A DNA stretch of 64,000 nt from Moringa oleifera (Eukaryota; Streptophyta; Magnoliopsida; Brassicales; Moringaceae), in the NCBI GenBank assembly GCA_021397835.1, contig JAJFZO010000049.1:5833001-5897000 (forward strand). Reading direction: 5' to 3'. Position numbers and translations under genes: made by a program. The notes under the pieces were generated by a model. That model saw only the letters and a list, made by a program, of their open reading frames with translations, was not told the DNA's origin and made no database searches. This document shows, piece after piece, positions 35,080-46,110 of this stretch. How positions within the stretch are numbered: position 1 is the stretch's first letter; each line of letters opens with the position of its first letter.

Positions 35080-35746
35080 CAACAAATGGGTGACTGATAT
35101 TAAGCTTCTTATAAGCTTTCTTAATTCATCAGCTAGTTATAGGATTATTCATGCTTCACTGCCATTGCAGTGCAACATATAAGTTTATTACTTTCATTTC
35201 ATGATTCATTTGTAAAGATAGTAGTCACTTTTAAATTACTGGCTTGCCACAGGTTACTTGTTCAAGTAAAGTTAATTTTTTTGTATTTCATCATTTGTTA
35301 CTAATCAATGATGTAATTTAATCACACCCTTTAAACTTAATCCTGAGAAACTCCACAAATTTAGTTTGTTTTTTAATTAAATAATTAAATTAATATTTTT
35401 TTGGCTGATTTGAATTGTTTAAATTTTTAAAGAGATGATTCATGTGATAATTTCAATAATATATATAGTTATTAATTAATTTATTTGATTTTTATATTAA
35501 TAAAATAAATTATAAAAAATATATTTTTAAAATAGAAACATATACCTGATAATTAAAAAAGAAAAAAAGTTTTTTTAAAATTTTAGTTGGGATGAAAATT
35601 AAAATCAAATTATAAGAATCAAGCAGATTTTATAGGAAAGTAAAGTCAACTATTAGATTAATCTCATGATTATTAAAATATGTAGGAAAAGCAAAACGTT
35701 TATCTTGTTTTCTCCGTTTGGGGAAAAGATCAAGTAGCGTGTCGTT
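35080..35746. other. spacer between CTNIP-like gene 2 and the bHLH promoter
   Basis: 3' UTR of the peptide gene followed by very AT-rich DNA (35370-35600). No gene. Confidence 0.5.
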
Positions 35747-35752
35747 CACGTG
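35747..35752 (+). promoter_or_regulatory. G-box in the bHLH promoter
   Basis: Palindromic CACGTG about 740 bases before the ATG. It is the binding site class of MYC-type bHLH and bZIP factors, so auto- or cross-regulation in the jasmonate pathway is plausible (inference). Confidence 0.5.
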
Positions 35753-35806
35753 ATAGTCACATGGATTGGCCCCGCCACCACCCGTCTCCTTTTCCAGTCT
35801 GTCTGC

Positions 35807-35815
35807 TGACGTGGC
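35807..35815 (+). promoter_or_regulatory. ACGT-core (ABRE/C-box-like) element
   Basis: TGACGTGGC, a typical bZIP target, 55 bases downstream of the G-box in a locally GC-richer promoter block. Confidence 0.45.
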
Positions 35816-36067
35816 GTAACTTCGATGCTCAAAAAACCTGTGGATACCAACTTGGTGGCAAAAAAACACAAACCAATCAACAATCATATTTCTTTGGATA
35901 AAAAATCAGAGAAAGCGAGCCCTAGAATTCTTTCAGATCTCTAATCTTATACCACTTTGAGGACTGGAAGCCCAACCATTTTCAGGGGTGCTTTTTTGGT
36001 TAATAAGGTGAAACTTTGAAATCTCGCAGCCAAAGTTCAGCTACCGACTCATATTGGTTGATCTCGT

Positions 36068-36445
36068 GTAAGCTTCTTCTCTTTGTTTGTACTCTTTTGG
36101 GTTTTCTTGGATGTTTTTTTGTAGCTACCGATACTTGAGCTGGTTTATCTCAACAATTGGTAGACCTTAAAGATTGCAATTTATGTGAGATCTTGATCTT
36201 GCTTTTACGAGTAGGGAGACACTTGAGTTCTTAAGAGATGTGGACAAAGATCTGCCTGATGGGTATACCAGAATTTTTTCTAGTCTTTAAATTTCGGGCA
36301 AATCTTTTGTCGTTTGAATAGCCAGATTTGTCCATGAGAAGTTTCTGCTGATGTATTTATTTGGGTAGCATTGAAATTATGGATTTTGTTATTCTTTAGT
36401 TTGAAAATTCAAGATTTTTGTGGGTAATTGTTGAATACTTGAGCA
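36068..36445 (+). other. possible 5' UTR intron of the bHLH gene
   Basis: A GTAAGC donor at 36068 after CTCGT, a T-rich interior and an acceptor-like GAGCAG ending at 36445, fifty bases before the ATG. Plausible but not provable without transcripts. Confidence 0.35.
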
Positions 36446-36494
36446 GTTCGGTGGATAATTTGGGTTTTGAGTGAGATAAGCATAGAAGTGGAAG

Positions 36495-38006
36495 ATGGGT
36501 GAAAATTTTTGGGAGAAGGAAGAAGACAAGGCTATGCTGGAATCAGTATTAGGAGCTGAAGCTTGCCAGTTCTTGATTTCTTCAACTTCTAATAACTTGT
36601 CAGAGTTAATCATTCCGCCTGGTGATTTAAGTTTGCAGCAGGCGCTATGTCAGCTTGTTGATAGGACCAATTGGTCTTATGCAATTTTCTGGCAGGCTTT
36701 GAGCGTGAAATCTGGTGGGTCTGTCTTGATTTGGGGCGATGGGCACTGCCAGGACTCAAAAGCTGGTGAAGTTAGAGATGGGAATTCTAGCAGGAATACT
36801 GTATTGGTGGGGGCTGGGAAGAAAGATGAGCTGAAAAAGCGTGTCCTTCAGAAGCTTCATGCATGTTTTGGTCGATCTAAGGAGGATAACTTTGTTGGGA
36901 AGTTAGAAGGAGTGTCAGATGTAGAGCTATTTTATTTTGCATCAATGTATTTTACATTTAAGTGTGACTCAGCTGATAGTCTTGCACTGTCATACCAGTC
37001 TGGTGGACCAGTTTGGGCTTCAGACATGGATAGTTGCTTAGATCATTACCAATCTAGATCGTTCTTGGCAAGATCAGCTGGTTTCCAGACAGCTGTATAT
37101 GTACCAGTGAAGTCTGGAGTTATGGAACTTGGTTCGATCAAATCGATTCCGGAAGATAAGGATGTTGTGGAGATGGTCAGAACAGTGCTTGAAGGATGTA
37201 AGTCTGTACACGCAAAGGCACTTCCAAGGATTTTTGGACATGAACTCAGTCTTGGTGGGTTAAATTCTCAGTCTGTTAGTATTAATTTTTTCCCAAAGTT
37301 GGAAGACGATTCAAATTTTGCTTTGGAGTCCTACGATCTACAAGCAGGAGGTTCCAATCAAGTTTATGGTAATTCCTCCAATGGGTGTCGAAGTGATGAC
37401 AGTAATATGAAACTTTTTCCTCAGCTGAATCAAATGATTGCAGGGGGTTTCAATTCTGAAACAAGAGTATCGGGTTTAGAGCAGTCCAAGGATGATGGAT
37501 CATCTCTGCCTGATGAGCGAAAACCAAGGAAGAGAGGTCGAAAGCCGGCAAATGGGAGAGAAGAACCTCTCAATCATGTGGAAGCAGAGCGACAGAGGAG
37601 AGAGAAGCTGAACCAGAGATTCTATGCATTACGAGCTGTTGTTCCTAACATTTCTAAGATGGACAAGGCTTCTTTGCTTGGTGATGCCATTACTTACATC
37701 ACTGATCTTCAGATGAAAATCCGGGTTTTGGAAACTGAAAAGGTGATGGGAAATAAGCAGCAGCTACCAGTGCCAGAGATTGATTTTCAGGCACGGCATG
37801 AGGATGCGATTGTGAGGTTGAGCTGCCCTTTGGATGCTCACCCAGTCTCTAAAGTCATAAAAACATTCAGAGAACATCAAGTTGCAGCTCAAGATTCTAA
37901 TGTTTCCACAACAGATGACAGTGTTATTCATACCTTCTCCATACAGAGTGCAGATGGTGCTACTGAGCAGTTGAAGGAGAAGTTGATGGCTGCCTTATCA
38001 AAATGA
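36495..38006 (+). CDS. bHLH3: MYC-like bHLH transcription factor, bHLH3/JAM3 type
   Basis: Intronless 503-residue protein, normal for the family. Residues about 45-235 form the bHLH-MYC N-terminal domain ([37 protein letters not shown]), which in this clade binds JAZ proteins and MED25. A basic stretch [15 protein letters not shown] (343-357) leads into the bHLH (about 358-412): [20 protein letters not shown] with His361, Glu365 and Arg369 as the E/G-box contact residues. The C-terminal about 430-503 is the ACT-like dimerisation region ([18 protein letters not shown]). MGxxFWExxEDxAMxES, [18 protein letters not shown] and the [11 protein letters not shown] segment match Arabidopsis bHLH003/JAM3 rather than MYC2. 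JAM factors repress jasmonate responses by competing with MYC2 for G-boxes in the nucleus. The ATG at 36495 gives the conserved N-terminus. It lies between CTNIP-like genes 2 and 3. Confidence 0.95.
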   Translation: MGENFWEKEEDKAMLESVLGAEACQFLISSTSNNLSELIIPPGDLSLQQALCQLVDRTNWSYAIFWQALSVKSGGSVLIWGDGHCQDSKAGEVRDGNSSRNTVLVGAGKKDELKKRVLQKLHACFGRSKEDNFVGKLEGVSDVELFYFASMYFTFKCDSADSLALSYQSGGPVWASDMDSCLDHYQSRSFLARSAGFQTAVYVPVKSGVMELGSIKSIPEDKDVVEMVRTVLEGCKSVHAKALPRIFGHELSLGGLNSQSVSINFFPKLEDDSNFALESYDLQAGGSNQVYGNSSNGCRSDDSNMKLFPQLNQMIAGGFNSETRVSGLEQSKDDGSSLPDERKPRKRGRKPANGREEPLNHVEAERQRREKLNQRFYALRAVVPNISKMDKASLLGDAITYITDLQMKIRVLETEKVMGNKQQLPVPEIDFQARHEDAIVRLSCPLDAHPVSKVIKTFREHQVAAQDSNVSTTDDSVIHTFSIQSADGATEQLKEKLMAALSK

Positions 38007-38862
38007 GCTGACTGTAAAATTGCTTGCAAAGGTGCATGCCCTGTATTTCTTTGTGGAAATGTGGAAGTCTATGGTTGTTACTAACTGATAACTGTCTTAT
38101 CCACACTCTGAATTGAGATTGTTGGATGATCATGCTTTGTCCAATTTGTGGATCCATGATTTGTCTGATCTTTGTTGAATGTCATGTAAACAGCAAAGTA
38201 TAAACAGCAGACTGTTGTATTTGACATTTATCCAAGGTAAAGGTAGTTACAAACTGTATCTATTTATCCAAGGTAAAGGCTGGTATAAACTGTTAACGGG
38301 GTGTAAGATCGGTCCAATTCTCCTGTTTGAGTTTAATATCTGCTGGCAGCTTCCGAGAATATCTTATGACTTGTTAGTGTTTCCTCAATAGATAGATACA
38401 TTTGAACTGCTTAGGCTTGCAATAAGAATGTCTTTTTTGTTTTTTTTTTGCTGGGACATGGTAAATGAGGAAAGCCACGCAGGGTAGCTTGACATCTTAA
38501 AGATGAGTTATCCCTGGCGGTATGGGAATGTTTTTTATACAGAGTTGATCACCCACTTTATTTTGGTTGGTTTAGATGGTGCAGGATTACCCAAAATTGG
38601 GTGTGTTAACTAATGGTCAAGTGACAGTGCAATTGGAACTTTTAAGCGGTTGGCATGAGCAGAAAAGTGGGACAGGACAGTTGGCAGAAGACGTTTACCG
38701 AAGGGTATTAACCTCGCAAATTATATGTGTTTAGTTTAGGTTCTTGTGTTTGATTAATGTCTTTTGACTTTCTTCTTTGTATTAAATAAGTTAATGCCAA
38801 TCTTTCACTAAATTTTCTTTGTTTTTATTTGCTAATTGCATGATATGAGCATGAGAAACTTA
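38007..38862. other. 3' UTR of the bHLH gene and intergenic DNA
   Basis: Contains a short tandem duplication (ATTTATCCAAGGTAAAGG at 38227 and TTTATCCAAGGTAAAGGCT at 38262). No gene. Confidence 0.55.
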
Positions 38863-39250
38863 AATGCTGACTAGTAAGTAAAAAAACGTGGTCAATCTTC
38901 CACACCAGTTAGAGCTAGGCAGATGGCTTATCAATGGTTAATGGTATGACAAAATGCTTTTCCTGTTGAAATTTAAGAGAAGTAAAACATGATATACATA
39001 TATATACATATAGCAGCTTGAGGAATGGTTCAACTACTTGGCCCTGAATCTAGGCAAAGAGAAGTCCAAATATCTGCAAAGGCTTTCCATTTCTTTGACT
39101 GTTTTTTATACTGCAATACATGTAAGCCTCCTTGGCTGCTTATTTATGCATCTTCGTCTGCTATCTTTTATTTCCAGACAAATGGTTTTTCCTCTATGAT
39201 GCATGAAGCTGCCACGTACATGCTTACGTCGTTCTGTGTACATATTTTGT
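38863..39250. repeat. direct repeat copy A (partner at 40337-40773)
   Basis: Shares long blocks with copy B: TGGTCAATCTTC, GTTGAAATTTAAGAGAAG, GGCTTTCCATTTC, GGCTGCTTATTTATGCATCT and TTCTGTGTACA. Copy B lies in the 5' flank of CTNIP-like gene 3, whereas copy A is followed by no peptide gene, so A looks like a truncated duplicate of that flank. Confidence 0.85.
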
Positions 39251-39399
39251 CTTTCTGTTTTTCCTCTTAAAAGGTTGATTTTTATTAACTTAATTGTGTC
39301 TAACATATTTTGGCTTAATCAAAACAAAACAATCCTTCTCATATGAAAGCCAAATGCAAGATGTTTCTCTTTCTTTCAAAAATTAATCTTCTACATATT

Positions 39400-39810
39400 T
39401 TGGCCTGTTTGGTTTCTTTGTTTTTTAAAAATTATTTTTTTGTTTTTAAAAATAAAAATTTTAAAAAAATGTTTGACGAAAATATTTTATAAAAATTGAC
39501 TTTAAAATAATTTTTGTTTTTTAATTTTTTTAAAAAAATGGAAAACGTCTTAAAATTGTTTCTTGTTTTGTTTTTTAATTTTCAATTTTTAAAACAATTA
39601 AAAATGAAAAATAAATATTTTCATTAATGGTATTATCATAATTAACAATAACTCTAAAAAATTTGATCAAATTATTTTCAAAAATGTTATTATCTAACAG
39701 TTTTTTTATTTTTTAAAAAAACAATTTTTGAAAAAAAATAATTTTAAATATAATTTTTATTTATCTAATATATTTTTTCCAAAATTTGTTTGACAAAGGA
39801 GCACAATATT
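39400..39810. repeat. AT-rich insert, MITE-like
   Basis: A/T-homopolymer-rich block beginning near GGCCTGTTTGGTTTC and ending near TTTGTTTGACAAAGG, between the two direct repeat copies. The texture is that of a small non-autonomous transposon, but no clear terminal inverted repeats were identified. Confidence 0.35.
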
Positions 39811-40336
39811 GAGTTTTGTACTAACATACTTATCATACCATAGGATTTAGACCGACTCGAATGAAAGTTTTTTATATATCCTGAATTTTATTGGATCATT
39901 TTTCTATTGGTAATAATTTTTTTTTTAAAAAAAAATTGATATTGAGTTATATCTTTTTAATTATATCGATGGTGTTACAGTTTGAATAAGCATAAGAGAT
40001 CATGAGGATGTAAAATTTTGGTTGTATGATATGCATTATGTAACACATGGAACATGATGTTGGGTGAGATCAAACGTTGGAAACAATCCCCAAAAGTGTT
40101 GCTGTGGACAACACAAATCCAACGTATATAGTTCACTTGGATTTTTAACAAATGGTAGACTTAAGTTTTGAGGAAAATCACTGTTGTGATTTTCTTTTTA
40201 TGGATATAAACTGTAAGAGAAGAATGAGTTTTTGAATTTAAAGAATAATTATTCCGTATCTGATTAAAAACAGAGAACAGATGGAAACAGAGCCTGAAAT
40301 TGATGTGCATACTACAATGGACGTAAAACGTTGCAG

Positions 40337-40773
40337 TGAATGCAACTGGCCAAGTAAGCAAAAAAGCTTGGTCAATCTTCTTCACTTAATTGTTAGAGCT
40401 AAGCAGATTTCTGGCTTAGCTTATCAGTGGATAATCGCATGCAGGATAAAATGTTGCCTGAGAAGAAGGTTACGTTGTTGAAATTTAAGAGAAGCAAACC
40501 ATAATATTTACAGCAGCTTAGAGGAATGGCTCAAATACCTGGCCCTAATGAATCTAGGCAAGCAGAAAGTCCAAATCCTTGCCTAGGCTTTCCATTTCCT
40601 TGACTGTTTTTTTATAGTATAATTTTACATGTAATTAGCCTCCTTTGGCTGCTTATTTATGCATCTTTGTCTGCTATCTTTTATTTTCAGACACATGGTT
40701 TTCCCTATTCAGTACAGGGCATGAGGGCATGAAGCTGCTAAGCATCTGCTTACATCTTTCTGTGTACACATCT
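40337..40773. repeat. direct repeat copy B, 5' flank of CTNIP-like gene 3
   Basis: Counterpart of 38863-39250, with several small insertions relative to it. It ends about 275 bases before the ATG of the peptide gene. Confidence 0.85.
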
Positions 40774-40962
40774 GGTTAATCAAGCTAGCACAATCTCTAC
40801 GTTACATGTGACGGTTTGGGGTCTAAACTAGCCGTGTTTTTGATCTATTCTACGTTTCAATTTCAACATTCAAACCATAGCTCAGTCAAAATTCAAAAAT
40901 CTTCACAGACCTTTGCATGCATCAGTCAAGAAACATAAGCACAAGCTCAAAGCCGCAACCTC

Positions 40963-40970
40963 TATATATT
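40963..40970 (+). promoter_or_regulatory. TATA box of CTNIP-like gene 3
   Basis: TATATATT, 86 bases before the ATG. Confidence 0.6.
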
Positions 40971-41048
40971 AGTGGACGCCCTCCACCTTCCTCATGTCAT
41001 CTCTGAAATTAACAGATCAACCTTTCTCGTATCTTCTCAGCAGAAAAC

Positions 41049-41369
41049 ATGGCTGTCAGAGTCCTCTTCGCAGCCTTTCTCATTGTGTTCTTTACTCTAG
41101 CTTGTCAACAACTGGAGGCCAGCAGACTGTTAGATGAAGAGCAATGGGCCAAGAGTAACGGGATAGCGTTGCAGTCGCTGCAACGAGGTCCAGTGCCACC
41201 GTCCGGCAACCCATGCACGTACATCCCCAGTAGAGGATCAGGCATCTGCAGCAGGTTAAATGGCATCAACGTTGCCGGAAGTCTTCTGCGAGCACCACCG
41301 GCATTTCCTGGCCTTGTTGGAAGATCCATTACCAAAATCACAGCTCGGTTATTTAAGCTGCAAGTTTAA
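41049..41369 (+). CDS. CTNIP: CTNIP/SCREW-like secreted peptide precursor 3 (long form)
   Basis: 106-residue precursor. Signal peptide 1-24 (hydrophobic FAAFLIVFFTLA; cleavage likely QQLEA|SRLL). The pro-region begins SRLLDEEQWAKSNG, matching RVLDGEPWVKRS in gene 4. The active box is LQRGPVPPSGNPC then TYIPSRGSGIC, with Cys56 and Cys67 ten residues apart. After the second Cys a tail NGINVAGSLLRAPPAFPG is shared with gene 4 and the pseudogene, but here the frame runs on for 19 more residues (LVGRSITKITARLFKLQV-like) where gene 4 stops. CTNIP/SCREW peptides are secreted and perceived by HSL3/NUT; whether the tail is removed is unknown. First long-form gene; the remaining long forms are on the opposite strand, so the cluster turns over between 41.4 and 45.3 kb. 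Confidence 0.82.
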   Translation: MAVRVLFAAFLIVFFTLACQQLEASRLLDEEQWAKSNGIALQSLQRGPVPPSGNPCTYIPSRGSGICSRLNGINVAGSLLRAPPAFPGLVGRSITKITARLFKLQV

Positions 41370-43020
41370 TCACTGAAATTGCAGAAACTCGTAGATATGA
41401 ACAGCACAACCTCAGGGTTCCTTTTCCTCTGTATTCTTTAATTGTATCAAAGTATTTCTTCTTCTTTTTTTAATTCTAATGAAACTGATATTAATTCAAG
41501 AACCTGAAATTGATTATTGCAGTCGTCTCTAAAGCATTTAGTATACTTTTCTTTTTTGTCAACTGATACAGATGTATGCATAAAAATCTTGCACAGAAGT
41601 TTGGATATGAAGCAGATAAAATGGACTCGGTCGCTGCCACCTATAACTGGTCGGCTTCAGTTCTGATCTCCTCTTCGGGGTTGACGCTAGGCTGAAGAAG
41701 ACCCATCATAGCAATGCTTTGACAAAATGCCCTGTGCAATAGACCGTGTCGTAGTTATGGAAAGTACTGCCCTTTCCTCTGCTGATATCGCAACAGCCAC
41801 TTAATGTCAACTATGGCTTACACACCGCGTCAAGTTGGTCGAACTCCGTGGCGAGCACGCCGACACTGGCGGTGGCCTGTTATGGGGATAGAGCACGGCC
41901 CACTCCTGACTGTGGGCCTAAACTGGTCTTGTCGTTACTGGCAACCATATATTTTAAAAATAAATTAGTCGACTTCTTGCATGGTATGAATGTTTTTTTA
42001 GAATATTTTTGATTATTTTTGTTAAAATTATATATATTTAAACAAATTGAGAAACATAATTTTGATCTTCTAAATACTTATATTTTGTTTTCTATTTTCA
42101 ATTAAATTATTTATTTACAAAAAATTTATTAAAAAATAAAGCCAACAAGATCTAAGCAGTTATGTGTTAAGCTAGAACCACATTATCAATTTGTTACAAT
42201 TATTCTATAATAATCTATTATTGAGAAAAATTGATTAGTTTAAATATTAATTTTTTAAAAAAACTTTTATTTATTAATATTTTAAACTCTATTTGTTTAT
42301 TTTACTTTATACATATAGATTTTCAACAAAAAAATTTTGTACCAAATGTTTTGGCATCACTTTTCCAAACCTTTGATTGCTACTCATCTCATCTTATTCT
42401 TTCATTTATTTGAAGCAATTTAAATTTTTAATTGTGTATAATCTATAAGTGAAAGAAGATATGCATAATTAGTCAAAACTTTTCAATTTAGTATTCATCT
42501 CTTAATGCAGTGGTACAAAAAATTTAATAATTTACATTACCCACCAGAAAATCTCAAATTCAAAAGATATGTCAAAGCACTTGAGCGTAGACTGATGAGT
42601 TTCCTTCCCTATCACAATCTGCAATAAACTAACTTCAGTTAATATTGTGGTCGCTTTTAAAAAAGTCTGACATGAGTAGCAATGCAACATTGTACCTATA
42701 GTTGCCCTACATCATGATCTGATGAAGAATTTAACTTACTCGATCCACCTTTAAATTCACACCTCATGGAATTCTAAAAAAAGCTTAACAAGATTTGAGA
42801 AGAAATAAGGCAACTAAAAAACAGAAGTTGGGACACATCCCCGTTACTAAAGCGAGTAGAAACAAGACTGCCTTTCTTCACTGTGCTATTATGGAAAAGT
42901 CTATTCTAAATGACACCAATGCCGCCCTAAGCCCTTACATTCATGTCAAGCTCTTCACGGGCACGTTATTACTATAAAAGGTCTCAGATGTCACTAAGTG
43001 TAAGCTTTCTCCTCTAACTC
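41370..43020. other. intergenic, with a GC-richer block at about 41630-41945
   Basis: 3' UTR to about 41480. Segment 41630-41945 is noticeably richer in G/C and CpG (for example GTCGAACTCCGTGGCGAGC) than its surroundings but has no long open frame. The remainder is AT-rich without a gene. Confidence 0.5.
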
Positions 43021-43510
43021 TTACAAGAGATATTTTGGACCGATATCATGCTCTCGAACTAGCCTCCATCAAATCATTTCAAGATTTGATTATTCAACTA
43101 GTTACAAAATTTGGCTAGTAAAATCAAAATGTAAAAGAATATTAATGATCTTAAAACCAGGAGATGAGGCAAGAATGAAAGGTTGTGGGATTATGTAGAC
43201 ATATTCACCAAAAAGACCCAGTAGACAAGTGACCTTGGTCTGAACAATGATGGGAGGACTACAACCCAACCTTTTCTTTTTGTCACTTATTTAAAATGAA
43301 CCCAAGACCTATATTCCCTGCAAGATAACGTTGAAAAGGAAACACCTTGGCAGAGGAGGCAGTTGAAAAGAGAGAGGTTGAGATGGTTGCTCTGAAAGCC
43401 CTACTTAACCTAATGAATAGAGCTTTAGAAAGCAAACTAAGCATCCAAGAACTAAACAGAAAGAAAATAAAAGAAGCGAGATATTGAAAGGTGTGGTCGA
43501 ATACCAATAG
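43021..43510 (+). pseudogene. possible Ty3/gypsy gag remnant
   Basis: Frames near 43060-43210 join to LASIKSFQDLIIQLVTKF, then KNINDLKTRR and ERLWDYVDIFTKK. This recalls the plant retrotransposon gag pattern (xSIxSFxxLxxxFxxxF, then LxxxxQxxxESLRxYVxRF). Heavily broken; no neighbouring pol. Confidence 0.35.
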
Positions 43511-43667
43511 AGGTTAGATCTAGATGTAGATTATGGTTAAACACGTGATCCAATAACCTCACCTTATAGGCCTTCTGCCAACCTAAACAAGTTTCACTGC
43601 TTTCGTAGGAAAAAGAAAAATTGGATTCAGCAATAGAATATTCTATGGCTAAAGGTAAAAAATCTAT

Positions 43668-45081
43668 CACTAAAAAAATAGTGATACACTAACAATAGAA
43701 AGATGTCATTGCAAGGGAAGTCAACAAAGAAATTTTAGATTTGCCCCTAAGCTTAGCAATAGACTCACACTCCGTCGCTGAGTTTAGCAATGAAAATTTT
43801 CATCATCAAGCAATCTCAACCTACGGAGCTAAAAGATTTACGACACCTCAACAACAAAACTTTCCTGTCTCTAAGCCTGACAGCAAAATATGTGTCTGTC
43901 ATTAAGTTTTATCCCTCGTTAAACTCGATAACAAACTTTTTCGTTGCTATGCTCAATAAAATTGAGTGAAGAGCACATCCATCATTAGTTTAGTGCTCTA
44001 GATGAAAGATTTCATCATTGAGCCATCATCGATTTTTAAATTAATATAATAATTAAATATTATAATATATAATTATATTTATTAATTTATTAATTATTTA
44101 TATGTTAATTTAACATTATATTTGTTATGTAATTTATAAATTAATAATAATTAACAAATAAAAAATTAAAATAAAATAATTAAAATCATATATAAATAAA
44201 ATTTAACGATTAATTAATGATAAATTACTCACAAAATTTATTGATAAATAAAAATTTTATTATTAAATTACTTTTTAATTAATTTAAAAATTAATGATCA
44301 AATCAGTGTCAATCGCTAAGGCGACATGATTGCTAACAACTTAGTGACCACCCATGAGTGGTAGCTAGGCAACCAAGGCGGCTTGGTGAACCTGGGTGGT
44401 CACTAGGCTGCCAGCAAGGCTACTAAGCTGGTGACTGACCTATTGTCAATCGCTAGCCAGGGCTGCCAAATCAACGATCGAGCTTCCACTGCTACTGATG
44501 GCCGTAAGTGACCGTCACAAGCCCTTTTAAAATTAAGGCTTTCTTTCCCTTCCCACGAGCGCTACTCCCCTTAATTTCTATTGCAGACTGGTTACTCTCC
44601 TTAACTCTCTCTCTACGACTTTCTCCCCAGCTACCTTTTCTCTGCAGTTTTCTCTCCTATTTTCTCTATTATGAACGATGGATTTACGAATATTGCGTTT
44701 GATGAAAACAAAAAATAATATTATATTTATTTTTTATTAATTTTATTTTACTTTATTCAATGTATAATATAAAAATTAATTTTATTTTTTTAAAAGATTA
44801 TATTAAGTTTAACAACAGATCTCAATAGACATTAAGTTTAACATAAAATTTAATTAGTCACTAATCAATTGTTAAAGTGTTCAAATTCAGAGTTAAACTT
44901 CGATTTTTTATCGATGGATAAGATTGATTACTAAATTTAGTGGCACATTTAAAAGTCAGTCGATATTTTTTTTTTGCAATAATTATTTTATTTACAATTT
45001 TTTTAACGTTAATATGTTGTTAAAATTTTTAGCAACCATTTTTTATCTTAGCGATGGATAAAACTAGTTTCTTTCGTAGTG
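43668..45081. mobile_element. second CACTA-like non-autonomous element
   Basis: The left end is CACTAAAAAAATAGTGAT. The right end, read on the minus strand from 45081, is CACTACGAAAGAAACTAG. Subterminal short motifs such as AGTTTAGCAAT/GTTAAACTCGATA recur inside both ends (43745-43990 and 44800-45070). The middle is AT-rich (44040-44300), followed by a GC-richer patch (44310-44520). No transposase. Flanking bases TAT and ATA do not form a perfect duplication, so the exact ends are tentative. Confidence 0.55.
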
Positions 45082-45315
45082 ATATCTTCCTAGTCATATC
45101 ATAAGTCATTAATGTAAACTACATGATATTGATATAATTTAATTTAGTAAACAATGGACAAAAGATTTATTAGACTGAAGTACGGTAATTAAAGGATAAA
45201 AGGTAGCAAATTCCATGATGGTCAATCCAAGTTCATCATCTCAGATTTGTAATGACCAAACTTTGTAACTATTGTTCCTAGCAGCTGTGGTCTTCATCAT
45301 GAATCTGCATAGTCT

Positions 45316-45593
45316 TTATATAGGCAACGCAGGAGGTGCACGCACAAGGTTCCCAGCTATGTTCATCCCAGTCAAGACACAATGCCCTAAGCCCCGACAA
45401 GGGATGTTGGTGCATGGATTGGAACCAGTCAGTGGCACAGGATCCTTCTGCAGTGACCCGAGGACAAGCCTGTGTCCTCTCATCACTGCTTTCAATCTAA
45501 TACCCTCATTGCTTCAACTTACTGAGAAGCCAAGCAAATGGAGAGAGCAACCAAGACTATGAAGAGGTTCTTCTTATCAAAAGAGAAAGCCAT
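45316..45593 (-). pseudogene. CTNIP: CTNIP/SCREW-like precursor pseudogene (literal CTNIP motif)
   Basis: On the minus strand from ATG 45593 the frame reads MAFSFDKKNLFIVLVALSI then CLASQ, nearly identical to gene 4. A TAA follows at the next codon (Lys in gene 4), then VEAMRVLD and a TGA. After a frameshift in the pro-region, the downstream frame gives LGSLQKDPVPLTGSNPC then TNIPCRGLGHC and the tail GMNIAGNLVRAPPALPI before TAA at 45316-45318. It thus keeps signal peptide, box, paired Cys and tail but has at least two premature stops and a frameshift. The core is exactly CTNIP, whereas the intact paralogues have CTYI, which strongly supports the family identification. An extra Cys follows the core. 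Upstream DNA to about 46.1 kb matches that of gene 4. Confidence 0.88.
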
Positions 45594-46110
45594 TTGTTTT
45601 AAAAGAAAACCATAGCAAATTCTATGCAAATTCGCTACCTTTCGGAAAATGGCATATGAGGGTTAACAGTTAGGCCTCCATATGTATATATAAGTCACTT
45701 GACATATTTTTTTTTATTGGTATGTTTTGTTTAGTGCTTGCAAGTGTCCTTGCTCCAAAGCTTTTGAACTTTGACTTCACTAGGATTTGAACATTGAACT
45801 CTGCAACGTGGAATGGATCAAAAACTGTGTATATAACGTGTATGGAAGTTTCTAGTGATATAATATAACATAGTAAGTAAGCTAATCCTCGTACGAGATT
45901 GCATATCATGCATGCACACATACATGAGTTAGTGAAAGCCATTTGTGTGAAAATAGAAGATGTAACGCAACAAAGATAAGATACCAAATTAAACGAGATT
46001 TTTCTTGTTTCTTTCTTTTCTTCACACGAAAGCTTGCTTTTGATTGTATTAGCCTGCGTATCCATATATGTGCATAACATATATATATATGAGTTACAAA
46101 TGCATGCAAA
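45594..46110 (-). promoter_or_regulatory. upstream region of the CTNIP pseudogene, duplicated with that of gene 4
   Basis: Matches 47686-48170 in many blocks: TTGGTATGTTTTG, ATTGAACTCTGCAAC, and CCATTTG followed by AAAAxAGAAGATGTAA. A minus-strand TATATATA at 45685-45692 lies about 95 bases before the ATG. Confidence 0.7.

Noticed and set aside
34845..35093. 82-codon frame overlapping CTNIP-like gene 2 in another phase
   Set aside because: No signal peptide or family motif; the overlapping frame at 34879 has both.
45272..45562. 96-codon plus-strand frame over the CTNIP pseudogene
   Set aside because: It is the antisense shadow of the pseudogene; the homology is on the minus strand.
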